DNA of 12,844 nt from Candidatus Parcubacteria bacterium (lineage in GTDB: Bacteria; Patescibacteriota; Minisyncoccia; Phycocordibacterales; CAIZLB01): assembly GCA_014378965.1 (NCBI GenBank), contig JACMMR010000030.1, positions 1 through 12,844 on the forward strand. Direction: 5' to 3'. The notes beneath the pieces are model-generated. The model saw only the letters and a list, made by a program, of their open reading frames with translations, had not been told where the DNA came from and ran no database searches. Both the position numbers and the translations under genes were made by a program. Positions 1-7,369 of the stretch are shown in pieces (within the stretch, counting starts at the first letter, position 1; every line of letters begins with the position of its first letter).

Positions 1-92
1 CAGACTGCTACATAAACACAGTGGCCATTTTTTGCCAAAATATTCGACTCATCAATATATACGATGTATTTACTTTTATTTGTTAAATCCAT
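1..92 (-). CDS. Partial hypothetical protein, possibly DUF3800-like (N-terminus only)
   Basis: Only the first 30 codons lie inside the window; the gene runs off the left edge. The visible protein begins MDLTNKSKYIVYIDES and continues with an NGHCVYVAV segment. A hydrophobic beta strand followed by an IDES acidic motif resembles the start of DUF3800 proteins, a family thought to have an RNase H-like fold. A NYN-type nuclease start (IDGSN) is an alternative. The family call is inferred from about 30 residues and is weak. The ATG at 92 is not preceded by a Shine-Dalgarno sequence. The nearest one (AGGAG, 128-124) serves an ATG at 117 in another frame. The gene follows the carboxypeptidase gene on the same strand after a 76-nt gap and could be co-transcribed with it. 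Confidence 0.45.
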   Translation of the reverse strand, partial: MDLTNKSKYIVYIDESNILAKNGHCVYVAV

Positions 93-117
93 CAACTAAC
101 AGTATCAAATTGAACAT
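76..117 (-). other. 13-codon overlapping ORF with a good Shine-Dalgarno
   Basis: On the minus strand AGGAG (128-124) is followed by 6 nt and an ATG at 117. This opens a 13-codon frame (MFNLILLVDGFNK) that ends at a TAA at 78-76, inside the next gene's first codons. It is the clearest Shine-Dalgarno/start pair in the window. It could be a coupling leader for the downstream gene starting at 92, or chance. No conservation evidence is available here. Confidence 0.2.
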
Positions 118-168
118 AAAATTCTCCTAAAGAAATTCTAAGGAAACACCTAAGAAGTAATAATTGTA

Positions 169-1509
169 TTACGGAGTATAAACAACAGACTTCTTCAAGA
201 AATTAATCAGCTTAATCACATCATTATTTTTTTCATTACTCTTTAAAATAATAATAACCACTTTTCTCATTCCACCTTTCAGTGTCGGAATCTCAAATAT
301 CGATGCAGTTGTCTGTAAAGCTTGATCAATGTATCCATTTTTACCACCAACATATCCTGTAACTAAAAGCTGTGGGTTTCGGTTTAACCACGTATGACCT
401 TTTATAGAAAATTGTTTTACTCTTGTTGTGTCAAATACAGTTGGATCATGTTTCCAGATGTAGCGAACAAGTTTTAGTAAATCTTTTGGTGTGGAACTAT
501 TTTTTGGATCAAGACCTGATGGATCATTATAATATGTATCTTCCATACCAAGAGAAGCTGCTTTAAGATTCATCTGATCTAAAAATTCTTGATGTCCATA
601 GTGATCAGCAAACACTTCAGCAGCATCATTTGATGATTCCATTAAAAGTGGAAAGACAAGATCAGTTAGTCGAATCTTTTCGCCAAGTGACAATCCCCCT
701 TGGGCACCGTAGGCATTTGTGGCATCTCTTGAAACTATGGCAACCTGTTGCAAATTCATTTTTTCTGTTGCAATTGTCGAGGTCATTAATTTACTTACAG
801 AAGCGATCGGATATATGGTGTCCGAATTTTTCTCAAGAATAATCTCACCACTATCTAAATCAGCCAACAAGTAAGCTCGAGAACTTAAAACCGGAAGAAC
901 TGGTTTTTCAACCAAATCATATTTATCAATCAATTCATCACCTCCGGCTGACATCTCTTCACCAGGAAGCTCTCGTGTTCCTATCACCAAAGTCTTATCA
1001 CTATATTTATTTATATTATCAGTTAAATATTGATTTCCCATACTTTCATCAAAACCAATACGAGAGACACCTGGAATATTTATATTAAAATATTTGTGTA
1101 TATCGAATACTTCTTTTTGAGCTATGGTAATTTTTTCTGTCGATGTTCCACTTGAAGTAGCACTTGTAAAAATATTTCTATCTAAATCAGCCCGAACATA
1201 CATTTTTTTTAATTCATCATTTACTTTTTCTTGATCTGATTTTATATCTTGTGCAACCACTTGAAGTTTTTCATTTTTATTTAAAAACAATAATGTACTT
1301 TGTGTTAAAAATGATACAACCGATATACCAACTATAACTACACCTACAGCCTTTAGTCCAAATTTCCACAAACTAGTCGTTGGTTTTGGAGAAACATCAG
1401 ATTCTTCTGTATGATGACCTGAATTAACATACCCATCAGAATGATCGAGTTTTGATCTTAGAGTTTCTAAGTATTTATGATAATCGGCATTGTAGGGGTT
1501 GTTTTCCAT
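169..1509 (-). CDS. D-alanyl-D-alanine carboxypeptidase (peptidase S11), membrane-anchored
   Basis: This 446-residue serine peptidase trims the terminal D-Ala from peptidoglycan pentapeptides on the outer face of the membrane. Residues 1-46 are hydrophilic and probably cytoplasmic. A single membrane segment lies at about 50-76, followed by a roughly 130-residue linker. The S11 domain begins near 205. The active-site motifs are SVSK (S237, K240) and SSN (292-294). The third motif, normally KTG, reads KNG (390-392) within GGKNGY. The S11 fold is otherwise intact, with the conserved NDPSGLD block at 328-334, so activity is likely. The N-terminal anchor replaces the cleaved signal peptide and C-terminal amphipathic helix of E. 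coli PBP5. The gene lies 13 nt downstream of rseP. A TATAAT 12 nt before the ATG could give it its own transcript. Confidence 0.9.
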   Translation of the reverse strand: MENNPYNADYHKYLETLRSKLDHSDGYVNSGHHTEESDVSPKPTTSLWKFGLKAVGVVIVGISVVSFLTQSTLLFLNKNEKLQVVAQDIKSDQEKVNDELKKMYVRADLDRNIFTSATSSGTSTEKITIAQKEVFDIHKYFNINIPGVSRIGFDESMGNQYLTDNINKYSDKTLVIGTRELPGEEMSAGGDELIDKYDLVEKPVLPVLSSRAYLLADLDSGEIILEKNSDTIYPIASVSKLMTSTIATEKMNLQQVAIVSRDATNAYGAQGGLSLGEKIRLTDLVFPLLMESSNDAAEVFADHYGHQEFLDQMNLKAASLGMEDTYYNDPSGLDPKNSSTPKDLLKLVRYIWKHDPTVFDTTRVKQFSIKGHTWLNRNPQLLVTGYVGGKNGYIDQALQTTASIFEIPTLKGGMRKVVIIILKSNEKNNDVIKLINFLKKSVVYTP

Positions 1510-1521
1510 ATTCTAAAATTA

Positions 1522-1527
1522 ATTATA
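1522..1527 (-). promoter_or_regulatory. Possible -10 box before the carboxypeptidase gene
   Basis: TATAAT on the minus strand, overlapping the rseP stop codon region and 12 nt before the ATG at 1509. No good -35 is evident and the region is very AT-rich, so this may be chance. Confidence 0.3.
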
Positions 1528-2578
1528 ATATATCTTTTACTGTAACAACTAGCATCAATGTTAATAATAATATAAAACCTATACTATTTAAAGTATTTAC
1601 AAATTTGATAGGTAATTTTCTTTTTATTATCCCCTCAATAACTGCGATTACAACACGTCCTCCATCAAGTGCTGGGAATGGCAGTATATTCATAGCAGCA
1701 AGTGAAATAGAAATAAGAATTGTTACAAAAAGCAATGATACAAATCCTTCTTGAGATGAAGTTCCAACAACTTTCGCAATACCTACAGGGCCAGACACTT
1801 CTTCCCAAGACCCATGCCCTGTAAATAATTTTCCAAAGAATCCTATCACTCCAGAAAACACTTGTGTAGTCAAGTTATATGTTCCTTGTAGACCATAATA
1901 TATACTCGGAAATAATCCCATACGAACAGTTGCTGTTTCTGCCAAACCAACACCTATAGTATTGTTAGCTGATTTTTCAACTACTATAGATGAGGTTGCA
2001 TTATTTTTAAATAATACTAGAGAAAATACTTGTGGGGCATCTTTAATACTTGTTTGGACTTGTGTGATATCAGTTGTACTCGAACCATTTACTGATAATA
2101 AAAAATCTCCAGCTTTAATACCCGCAACGTCTGCCGGGCTATTTTTAAGAATTTGTTGAATTAACACTTGTCGATGACCTTGAATATACTTGTCGTTTAC
2201 ACCATCAAGGGCAACTTTTGATGTTCCAATCAATAAAGTTAACGACATCAACATCCAAGCAAATAATAGATTAAAAAATACACCTGCACATAAAATCATC
2301 ACTTGCTTCCAAGGTGCTATATTTTGAAAATTTCTTTTGTCGCTTTTATTATCAGCATCCTCAGGATTTTCACCATGAATTTTTACATATCCGCCAAGTG
2401 GTAATGCATTTAATGAATATGTAGTTTCACCTTTTTTAAATGAAAAAATTTTTGGCGGAAAACCAAGTGCAAATTCATCCACACGAACTTTAAAAAGTTT
2501 TGAAAATAAAAAATGTCCTAACTCGTGAACAAACACAAGGACTGAGAGTACTAATAAAAATAAAAGTGTAGTGAGCAT
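1523..2578 (-). CDS. rseP: Site-2-type intramembrane zinc metalloprotease (M50)
   Basis: This 351-residue intramembrane protease of the RseP/RasP type cleaves transmembrane segments of membrane proteins such as anti-sigma factors or remnant signal peptides. The zinc-binding HELGH motif is at 18-22 in the first membrane helix. The second catalytic motif, NILPFPALDGG, is at 298-307, with D305 as the third metal ligand. One PDZ domain spans about 138-200 (NSPADVAGIKAGD core). Membrane helices lie near 1-25, 93-117, 280-300 and 331-350. It is shorter than E. coli RseP (about 450 residues, two PDZ domains). The ATG abuts the frr stop codon directly (TAAATG), which suggests translational coupling. 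No substrate or anti-sigma factor is visible nearby. Confidence 0.93.
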   Translation of the reverse strand: MLTTLLFLLVLSVLVFVHELGHFLFSKLFKVRVDEFALGFPPKIFSFKKGETTYSLNALPLGGYVKIHGENPEDADNKSDKRNFQNIAPWKQVMILCAGVFFNLLFAWMLMSLTLLIGTSKVALDGVNDKYIQGHRQVLIQQILKNSPADVAGIKAGDFLLSVNGSSTTDITQVQTSIKDAPQVFSLVLFKNNATSSIVVEKSANNTIGVGLAETATVRMGLFPSIYYGLQGTYNLTTQVFSGVIGFFGKLFTGHGSWEEVSGPVGIAKVVGTSSQEGFVSLLFVTILISISLAAMNILPFPALDGGRVVIAVIEGIIKRKLPIKFVNTLNSIGFILLLTLMLVVTVKDIL

Positions 2579-3130
2579 TTAGTTTGTAATTTCTTTTTCT
2601 TTTTTAGCGAATAATGCGTCTAATGATGACATGCCTGTTTCCATATGTTTATCAAATTCTTTTTTAGATCTGGAAACGTCATCTTCTGACATTTCTCCTT
2701 CTTTCTTTTGATTGTTCATATCATCATTTACAGCGTTTCGTTCTTGTCGCATTGATACTCTGGCATCTTCCAGTTTTTCTTTAGCTTGTTTGGCAAGTTG
2801 AAGTCTTCGCTCTCCTGTTAGATCTGGAAAAATAATTCGTAAACCTTTTTCATCCACCGATGTTGATACACCAAGGTCTGCTACGATAACAGCTTTTTCG
2901 ATTGCTTTAATAAGTCCACCGTCCCAAGGGGATACTCTAATGCATTTAGCATCCTCAATACCGATTGAAGCAACATTGGATAACGGAACCATTTCACCAT
3001 ATGACTCTACTCGAACTTGGTCCAAAAAAGCCGTTGAAGCTCTTCCTGTTCTAATATTTTGATATTCATTTTGTAACCATGTTTCTATTGATTTTGCTTT
3101 TGTAAGGAAATTTGAAAAATTGTATGACAT
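2579..3130 (-). CDS. frr: Ribosome recycling factor
   Basis: Frr (RRF) splits post-termination ribosomes together with EF-G in the cytoplasm. From the ATG at 3130 the protein has 183 residues, the usual length (about 185). Hallmarks are the NIRTGRAS segment, SYGEMVPL, SPWD, DLG and PDLTGERR. The reading frame stays open for another 69 codons upstream, to an ATG at 3337. I chose 3130 because it gives the family's length, begins at the normal first helix (MSYNFSNFLTKAK), and has a TGC-extended TATAAT exactly 9 nt upstream. No Shine-Dalgarno is present, so the mRNA is probably leaderless or nearly so. The gene is directly followed by rseP with no intergenic base. Confidence 0.95.
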   Translation of the reverse strand: MSYNFSNFLTKAKSIETWLQNEYQNIRTGRASTAFLDQVRVESYGEMVPLSNVASIGIEDAKCIRVSPWDGGLIKAIEKAVIVADLGVSTSVDEKGLRIIFPDLTGERRLQLAKQAKEKLEDARVSMRQERNAVNDDMNNQKKEGEMSEDDVSRSKKEFDKHMETGMSSLDALFAKKEKEITN

Positions 3131-3139
3131 ATGATGTTC

Positions 3140-3168
3140 ATTATAGCATGAGTGTATTGATTTTTCGA
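3140..3168 (-). promoter_or_regulatory. frr promoter, extended -10, leaderless spacing
   Basis: Minus-strand -10 TATAAT (3145-3140) is preceded by TGC, forming an extended -10. A TCGAAA hexamer (3168-3163, 4 of 6 match to TTGACA) lies 17 nt further upstream. The frr ATG starts only 9 nt after the -10, so transcription should begin at or within a few nt of the start codon. Confidence 0.7.
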
Positions 3169-3212
3169 CATTTGGCAGGCATTGTATTTTTGGTACAATA
3201 ATATCACCTTTG

Positions 3213-3235
3213 AGAATTGATTTTTTATCAATTCT
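3213..3235 (-). repeat. Perfect 9-bp inverted repeat, 5-nt loop
   Basis: AGAATTGAT and ATCAATTCT flank a five-base homopolymer loop, inside the open stretch before frr. It is not followed by a T-run on either strand, so it is not a standard terminator. It could be an mRNA hairpin if the region is transcribed; function unknown. Confidence 0.4.
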
Positions 3236-3369
3236 TTCAATCTCGACTTCGGTCGGGTGATGATTTATTGAAAGCTCGAGTAAATCCTCGAGTTTTTGTT
3301 TTACATTAAGAAAATCTTCTGTGCTAGCTTCTCCCATTTTTCTTTAAATTCTTGATTTTCCATACAAAA

Positions 3370-3378
3370 ATTCTATCA
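3370..3378 (-). promoter_or_regulatory. Extended -10 box before the small ORF upstream of frr
   Basis: TGA followed by TAGAAT (3375-3370) ends 6 nt before the ATG at 3363, close to the spacing seen at other genes in the window. The -35 match is poor (TGTAAA at 3398-3393). Confidence 0.4.
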
Positions 3379-3411
3379 AATTAGTCATAAAGTTTACATA
3401 AATAAATTTTC

Positions 3412-4380
3412 CTAAAAAATCTTAGCCATAAACTCCTCAATATCCAAACCTAACGACCCAACTGTTTCAAACACAAAATCAGGATAATACAGTAAATAAG
3501 TCAACAAAGACGATGAATGTTGAACAAAAATTCCTCTTTTTTTATGGACAGAAAGTTTATAAACAACAGGTTGCTTTTGAAATGAAATTTTTGAGATGTT
3601 TGTAACAATATTTTTAACCCCTTCTTTTTCAAGCACCGATAAGGGTCCAACTTCAAACATCGATATACCATTTATATCTTTTACAATGAGTGGAATGAAT
3701 GTATAAAAATCTTCTCCTTTAAAGTCAGGAATAACAGCTACATACACTTGCTGACCTTCGATATATTCACGGAAGGTTATGTTATCAAATTTATGTCGTA
3801 ATTCATCAATAGTTTTAATAAAGTCGAGTGTATTGTATGACAGGTTTATATTTTTATGATTCTTATATTTTGAATGCCTTGTTTCGAGTGTGTGAATTGG
3901 TAAAAATAATTGCCTCATGTATTTTGAAACAATTTCACCAGTAGTTATCGCATTTTCGTTGTATTCTTTAGCGTTGATGTGAATCTGATGAGGAAATTTT
4001 ATTTTATAATTTTCTGTATTATTTATTTTTACTAACTCTTCAATTTTTTGGGCATTATGAAAAATCTCATCTTCTGCTTTATATAAAAAAGTTGATTGTC
4101 CTGCAAACAGTTTTGTATTTTCTTTGATATTGTCAATAGCTCTGTCAATATTGTGTACAAATACAAAAACCCGATCGTATCTTTTAAGCTTTATTTCTGG
4201 GGTTATTTTACGCCCGTGCATCAACCATTCTGAGTTTGCAGTTACTGCACAGATTTCAATATCAATATCTTTATATACCTTTAAAAGAGTTTGTTCGAGT
4301 GATGTGATGTCCTCTTGCACGTTATAACGAGTAGCTTCGTCGTCGATGTGTGCTGATTTAATAAATAAAAACTTTTGCAT
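3412..4380 (-). CDS. D-Ala-D-Ala ligase-like (ATP-grasp) protein, probable pseudoenzyme
   Basis: This 322-residue protein matches the overall layout of parcubacterial D-Ala-D-Ala ligases as I recall them, but it is degraded at the catalytic sites. The N-terminal SEWLMHGRKITPE block (50-62) followed by YDRVFVFVHN resembles the family's EW-x-GxxVTPE...D-VFNALHG region. REYIEGQQVYVAVIPDFKGEDFY (204-226) resembles the EFIxGxEATVGVI--FRG ATP-grasp segment. VHKKRGIF (278-285) resembles the VHPKRGIYFLEVNTLPG region, but here VQHSSSLL follows, so the Glu and Asn that bind Mg2+ are missing. The GEDG loop after the LHG-like motif is also gone. It should not ligate D-Ala and may be a regulatory or scaffolding relative. 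TATAAT lies 8 nt before the ATG. The gene follows uvrC. Confidence 0.55.
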   Translation of the reverse strand: MQKFLFIKSAHIDDEATRYNVQEDITSLEQTLLKVYKDIDIEICAVTANSEWLMHGRKITPEIKLKRYDRVFVFVHNIDRAIDNIKENTKLFAGQSTFLYKAEDEIFHNAQKIEELVKINNTENYKIKFPHQIHINAKEYNENAITTGEIVSKYMRQLFLPIHTLETRHSKYKNHKNINLSYNTLDFIKTIDELRHKFDNITFREYIEGQQVYVAVIPDFKGEDFYTFIPLIVKDINGISMFEVGPLSVLEKEGVKNIVTNISKISFQKQPVVYKLSVHKKRGIFVQHSSSLLTYLLYYPDFVFETVGSLGLDIEEFMAKIF

Positions 4381-4388
4381 GTGTTTTT

Positions 4389-4394
4389 ATTATA
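4389..4394 (-). promoter_or_regulatory. -10 box of the Ddl-like gene, leaderless spacing
   Basis: Minus-strand TATAAT ends 8 nt before the ATG at 4380, within the 23-nt gap after the uvrC stop. No Shine-Dalgarno is present. The -35 is not clear. Confidence 0.55.
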
Positions 4395-4403
4395 TAATTT
4401 TTA

Positions 4404-5591
4404 TCATTTAAAAGCACTCTTTCTTAACTTATCTCTAAAAAACCCTATTGCAAATCTATGTGCCTCAGCATTAATTTTTATAATATCATCTTCTGTAACG
4501 TTTTTTTCTTTTAAAATTTCGCCATTTAAGACTTCTCTAGCCTTATGTCTTTTATCTTTTACAATAGAAACTGAATTTTGGAAAAATTTTTGTGCTATAC
4601 CAAGTTGTATTTGATTACCGTCAGTTACCACAATATCCGGCATCCCCCATTCATCGTGCTTAAATCGACGAGTCAACACCTCATAGAGTGCACGTCCATC
4701 ATCAGCAGTTTCTTGTCCTCGAATTATAAACTTTTTATATTCATGTTTTAAAAATTGTCCATTGACCTGAACTACCATAACCCCAATCATATTTTTTCCA
4801 GACATATGTGCAATGTCATATGCTTCGATGCGCACATCATTTTCTGTAGGCTCTCGATTAATTAGCGAAATATCGTTTATATGATTTAATGCGTAAATTT
4901 TATTTCGTATCAGAGCAGCTTTTTCAAATTCTTTTTCTTTAGCAAGTTCACTCATTTCTTTAAACAAAATTTTTAAAACCTTATCTGTATTTCCAGATAA
5001 AAATAATTTTATTTTTTCAATCTGCTTTTTATACTCTTTCACTGAGATCTTATCAACACAAGTCCCAGGACATAATCCAATTGTATAATTAAAACACGGC
5101 TTATGCTTTCCCAGTAAGCATTTATCATCACGATAAGGAAAGAGGCGTCTAATAATTTTAAGAGCAGCTCTCAATTGTATAGTTGATAAAAATGGACCGT
5201 AATAATTATCTGTTTTTAAATTTTCAACATTACGACCACGAACTATGTGAACCATAGGGAATTCTTCCTCTGTTATTTCTATATATGAATAACTTTTATC
5301 ATCTTTTTCTTTAGTATTATAATACGGATGATTTTTTTTAATTAATTCGGTTTCCAAAAGTAAAGCTTCTAACACTGAGTTTGTTTTTTGGAATTTGATA
5401 CTATCCGCTTTAGCAACCATATCAACTAAAAGCATACCTCGAGTTTTTATCAAATCTGTAGAGAAGTAGCTTTTTACTCTTTCTTTAAGCGAAGTAGCTT
5501 TTCCAATGTATAAAATATCTTTTTCTTTTTGAAAAAAGTATACTCCAGGACTATCTTCAATTTTAATTTTTTTAAATTGATCTATTGTCAT
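4404..5591 (-). CDS. uvrC: Excinuclease ABC subunit C, short form lacking the HhH domain
   Basis: UvrC makes both incisions around UvrB-bound DNA lesions in nucleotide excision repair. The GIY-YIG domain (about 1-95) shows GVYFF (16-20), LYIGKA (27-32) and R38. Four cysteines spaced C-x7-C-x7-C-x3-C (158, 166, 174, 178) match the iron-sulfur cluster site of UvrC. The UVR motif for UvrB binding is near 214-236 (AKEKEFEKAALIRNKI). The RNase H-like nuclease core is present: YDIAH (D259), VTDGN (D324) and DKRH (H349). The protein ends shortly after AHRFAIGFFRDKLRKS. Full-length UvrC is about 600 residues and ends in a tandem helix-hairpin-helix domain, absent here. The ATG lies 3 nt after the mrdA stop, in a cell-shape operon. 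Confidence 0.94.
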   Translation of the reverse strand: MTIDQFKKIKIEDSPGVYFFQKEKDILYIGKATSLKERVKSYFSTDLIKTRGMLLVDMVAKADSIKFQKTNSVLEALLLETELIKKNHPYYNTKEKDDKSYSYIEITEEEFPMVHIVRGRNVENLKTDNYYGPFLSTIQLRAALKIIRRLFPYRDDKCLLGKHKPCFNYTIGLCPGTCVDKISVKEYKKQIEKIKLFLSGNTDKVLKILFKEMSELAKEKEFEKAALIRNKIYALNHINDISLINREPTENDVRIEAYDIAHMSGKNMIGVMVVQVNGQFLKHEYKKFIIRGQETADDGRALYEVLTRRFKHDEWGMPDIVVTDGNQIQLGIAQKFFQNSVSIVKDKRHKAREVLNGEILKEKNVTEDDIIKINAEAHRFAIGFFRDKLRKSAFK

Positions 5592-5594
5592 ATA

Positions 5595-7361
5595 TTAATC
5601 AGTTAAAATTTCATTTTCTACAGGAGTGCCAATTGGTGCAATCTCAGCAGGCTCGTCTATCACTTTTTTATTTTTATTTTCAAGATCACACTGATACTCC
5701 ATACAACTTTTTAAAAAATCTTTGAGATAGGCAGCAGCACCTTTTGTGTTTGTTGAGGGACCTTTTTCCAACATATATACTATAGCGTATTTCGGATTTG
5801 TATACGGCCAAAAACCTACAAACCATGAGTTAATAAATTGATTATGATTTCCTGTTTGGGCTGTACCAGTTTTACCAGCAAGTTTAAGTCCTACAAAGTC
5901 AAGTGATTTAGCAGTTCCAGCAGTTACTGTTAAACGCATACCTTCTGAAACTTCATTAAAGTATTTTGGGTCAGTTTTTTTAAGTTTTTCATCAATTGTA
6001 ATATATTTTGTTGGCTGAGCCGTATTAATTTTAAATTCAGGGACGTCTGATGCCTCTCTCGCAAGAATTGTTGTCATACCTAAAATTTGAATAGGTGAAA
6101 TAGAAAATCCGTATTGCCCAATAGCAGAGTGATATGTGTCCCCCAGTCTCCAAATATCGTTATTAAATGCTTTAAGTTTCCATTCAGGAGTGGGAATAAT
6201 AGATTGTTTTGTGTTAAAAAATGTACCTAGATGTCTATTATCTAACCCAAAATATTTTGCATATTCCTCAAGTTTAGAAATTCCCAATCCTTTTTTTCCA
6301 GGAACTCCACCTCCAATCGTATAAAAATATACATCAGAAGATACTGCAATAGCTTCTCGTACATTTGTATATCCATGCGCTTTCCAGTCTTTGAAAACAG
6401 TATTTTGTCCAGGATTGTACGGATTCGGCACAACTAATTTTCCAGTTGATAAAATCTTTTCTTCAGGAGTAACAACCCCTTCATTTAATCCAGCCAAAGC
6501 AAACATAGGCTTTACAATTGACCCAGGAGCATATAACCCATCCGTATATCGATTCAAGAAAATACTTCGAGGATCATTTATATTTTTTGTAATTTTTTCA
6601 ACATCAGTACCGTCAAACATAACATTTGAATCAAAGTCTGGGTATGTAACCGCAGCTAAAATAGATCCATCGGTTATGTCAGCAATCAATGCAACACCTC
6701 CGTTATATTCACTTTCCTGTCCGGCTTTTTTAAATGTTTCAAAAAGTGCCTTTTGAATATCATAGTCGATTGTAAGATATACATCTTTACCATTTTCTGG
6801 AAGATCAACTGTGTTTTGTGAAATAACATTTCCTGCAGAATCTATCTCAGAATAAAAAGACCCAGCCTTTCCATTTAAATCTTCATTATAAAACTTCTCT
6901 ATTCCACCAATTGTTTCAACTTCTTTGTTAATATAAAATCCATTTTTATCACGTTTTGGAAATTTTATATATCCTAGCAAATTACCAATTCCATTTGAAT
7001 CTTTATATTTTCTAATTTGTGTATTATCAGTATTTTTAGTCTGTGTTGTTGTAGCAGTTTCTTCATTCCAAGCAAGTGGTATTTTATTTCTATCATAGAT
7101 TACACCACGGGCAGAAAAAATAGGAGTTGTTTCAAAACGATTATTTTCAGCTTTGTTTTGATAATAACCACCTTTCATAATCTGTAATTTATATGAATTA
7201 AACCAAAAAAAAGCAAAAACACAGAGAACAGCAAAAATAATTATATAAAAAATATAATTTGATATCGGTTTTATAATACGACCTTCTAATTGACTGTGAT
7301 CAAATGACGGTAAATTTAACTGATCTATTAATATGTCTTCTGGAGAAATATGTTTATTCAT
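5595..7361 (-). CDS. mrdA: Penicillin-binding protein 2, peptidoglycan D,D-transpeptidase
   Basis: PBP2 cross-links peptidoglycan during rod-shaped elongation, together with RodA, MreB and MreC. In the 588-residue protein starting at ATG 7361 the membrane anchor lies at about 36-56 and the N-terminal FSARGVIYDRN pedestal motif at about 82-92. The transpeptidase motifs are SIVK (S281, K284), SSD (341-343, the SxD form usual in PBP2) and KTG (497-499). The tail after about 555 is hydrophilic. A TTG in frame just before the ATG (7364) could also be read as a start; ATG is preferred. The gene lies 8 nt after mreC and 3 nt before uvrC. No rodA is in the window. The fairly short N-terminal pedestal is within family variation. 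Confidence 0.95.
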   Translation of the reverse strand: MNKHISPEDILIDQLNLPSFDHSQLEGRIIKPISNYIFYIIIFAVLCVFAFFWFNSYKLQIMKGGYYQNKAENNRFETTPIFSARGVIYDRNKIPLAWNEETATTTQTKNTDNTQIRKYKDSNGIGNLLGYIKFPKRDKNGFYINKEVETIGGIEKFYNEDLNGKAGSFYSEIDSAGNVISQNTVDLPENGKDVYLTIDYDIQKALFETFKKAGQESEYNGGVALIADITDGSILAAVTYPDFDSNVMFDGTDVEKITKNINDPRSIFLNRYTDGLYAPGSIVKPMFALAGLNEGVVTPEEKILSTGKLVVPNPYNPGQNTVFKDWKAHGYTNVREAIAVSSDVYFYTIGGGVPGKKGLGISKLEEYAKYFGLDNRHLGTFFNTKQSIIPTPEWKLKAFNNDIWRLGDTYHSAIGQYGFSISPIQILGMTTILAREASDVPEFKINTAQPTKYITIDEKLKKTDPKYFNEVSEGMRLTVTAGTAKSLDFVGLKLAGKTGTAQTGNHNQFINSWFVGFWPYTNPKYAIVYMLEKGPSTNTKGAAAYLKDFLKSCMEYQCDLENKNKKVIDEPAEIAPIGTPVENEILTD

Positions 7362-7369
7362 CAATATTT

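Larger units (their letters stand above)
3131..3363 (-). other. Open stretch upstream of frr: possible small, frameshifted or fused gene
   Basis: From an ATG at 3337 the frame is open into frr for 69 codons (MGEASTEDFLNVKQKLEDL...). The translation looks protein-like: lysine/glutamate-rich helix, then an ILKGDIIVPK strand segment. A second ATG at 3363, in another frame, lies 6 nt after a TGA-extended TAGAAT box and gives a 20-residue peptide (MENQEFKEKWEKLAQKIFLM) ending at 3301. A -1 shift at the A5 run just before the 3337 ATG would join MENQEFKEK to the longer frame. Possible readings are a pseudogene, a small gene with an indel or programmed shift, a long RRF isoform, or chance. I recognise no family. 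Confidence 0.35.

Noticed and set aside
118..168. Terminator after the carboxypeptidase gene
   Set aside because: CTTAGG...CCTTAG is an imperfect 6-bp match with a central mismatch and no T-run, so it does not qualify.
6242..6756. Alternative frames inside mrdA on both strands
   Set aside because: They overlap a complete, motif-bearing PBP2 frame and have no initiation signals or recognisable domains.
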